A DNA stretch of 5,480 nucleotides. Origin: Actinomycetes bacterium. GTDB taxonomy: Bacteria; Actinomycetota; Actinomycetes; Mycobacteriales; Micromonosporaceae. Below are positions 5,128 through 5,480 of the stretch, piece after piece. The number at the start of each line of letters is the position of its first letter. The first letter of the stretch is position 1. Below the pieces are notes generated by a model that did no database searches, had not been told where the DNA came from, and worked only from the letters and a program-made list of their open reading frames with translations. Both the position numbers and the translations under genes were made by a program. The stretch is from positions 1 to 5,480 of the forward strand of contig JAEZGP010000306.1 in assembly GCA_023437285.1 (NCBI GenBank). Direction: 5' to 3'.

Positions 5128-5142
5128 TGACAGGAGGTGTCA
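5128..5142. repeat. Short inverted repeat TGACA-N5-TGTCA
   Basis: Perfect 5-bp arms (TGACA at 5128-5132, TGTCA at 5138-5142) flank GGAGG directly after the 48-bp palindrome. It may be part of the same element or a small operator-like site. At this arm length chance occurrence cannot be excluded. Confidence 0.45.
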
Positions 5143-5167
5143 AGCCAAGGCAGCTACCCGGGAGGCG

Positions 5168-5480
5168 TCAGGCCAGGGCGATGTAGAGGCGATGGCCGGT
5201 CGGGCGGTAGCCGACGCGTTCGTACACCCGCCAGGACTCCTCGCCGGAGGCCTCCAGCCAGGCGATCTCCGTACCGCCGGCGAACAGCCGGCCGGTGACG
5301 CCGACGGTGATCGCCCCCGCCAACCCGCGACGGCGGTACGGGGTACGCACGGCGATGCCGGCCACCTCGCTGACCCCGCCGCTGGGCGGCACGGCCTGCC
5401 CGCCGCCGGCGCAGGTGCCGTCGCCGGCCACGGCCATGAGGGTGACCCCGCCCCGCGCCTGCAGGCGCGCCATCCGGGCC
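5168..5480 (-). CDS. GNAT family N-acetyltransferase, C-terminal part
   Basis: The last 103 residues are visible; the N-terminus is beyond the right edge. The acetyl-CoA-binding motif A is clear: VAGIAVRTPYRRRGLAGAIT, where the RRRGLA turn holds the pyrophosphate, followed by the helix that packs on CoA. Motif B follows as AWLEASGEESWRVYERVGYRPTGHRLYIAL, with the YERVGY segment typical of the GNAT C-terminus. These enzymes transfer acetyl from acetyl-CoA to an amine. The substrate-recognition N-terminal half is not visible, so the substrate cannot be named. An in-frame ATG at 5473 exists, but the reading frame stays open to the window end and a full GNAT needs more N-terminal sequence, so it is probably internal. 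The gene is convergent with the P-loop kinase gene and ends 41 bp from the palindrome. Confidence 0.88.
   Translation of the reverse strand, partial: ARMARLQARGGVTLMAVAGDGTCAGGGQAVPPSGGVSEVAGIAVRTPYRRRGLAGAITVGVTGRLFAGGTEIAWLEASGEESWRVYERVGYRPTGHRLYIALA

Noticed and set aside
5001..5186. 61-codon plus-strand frame starting with TTG
   Set aside because: It reads through the palindrome and into the end of the GNAT gene on the other strand, with no ribosome binding site or recognisable domain.

Overview
The window is uniformly very GC-rich, with third codon positions dominated by G/C. Its gene families (split proton-translocating transhydrogenase, secreted fibronectin-III protein, GNAT enzyme) and start signals fit a high-GC actinobacterium. 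A Micromonosporaceae-like host is my best guess, but it is inferred from style and was not tested by any search.

Layout, left to right. (1) Positions 1-226, minus strand: the beginning of a secreted protein with a signal peptide and a fibronectin type III domain, cut by the window edge. (2) Positions 310-3593, minus strand: a compact four-gene operon read right to left, pntAA - pntAB - pntB - a stand-alone cyclic-nucleotide-binding-fold protein. The junctions are an ATGA overlap, a 3-bp gap and a 9-bp gap. The first three genes encode a complete energy-linked NAD(P) transhydrogenase; the fourth is a putative sensor subunit with no DNA-binding domain. (3) Positions 3594-3718: a 125-bp divergent control region holding two similar dyads 21-22 bp apart that resemble DosR/DevR/OsdR boxes, followed by a TANNNT -10 element six bases before the next start codon. 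(4) Positions 3719-4306, plus strand: an orphan relative of the gamma subunit of 2-oxoacid:ferredoxin oxidoreductases, with altered signature motifs and no catalytic partner subunits in view. (5) Positions 4363-4920, plus strand: a small P-loop kinase of the AAA_33/zeta-like kind. Its upstream junction carries an imperfect 43-bp tandem duplication of the end of the gamma gene. (6) Positions 4921-5167: a convergent intergenic stretch with a 48-bp near-perfect palindrome followed by a small 15-bp inverted repeat. (7) Positions 5168-5480, minus strand: the C-terminal part of a GNAT acetyltransferase that runs out of the window.

The most interesting reading is that the transhydrogenase/sensor operon and the divergent gamma-like gene form a redox-balancing module controlled by a DosR-type oxygen or redox response regulator. 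The gene order and the dyads are seen directly; the regulator and the physiological role are inferred. No RNA gene, CRISPR array, insertion sequence or complete mobile element is visible. No gene-free stretch exceeds 300 bases.
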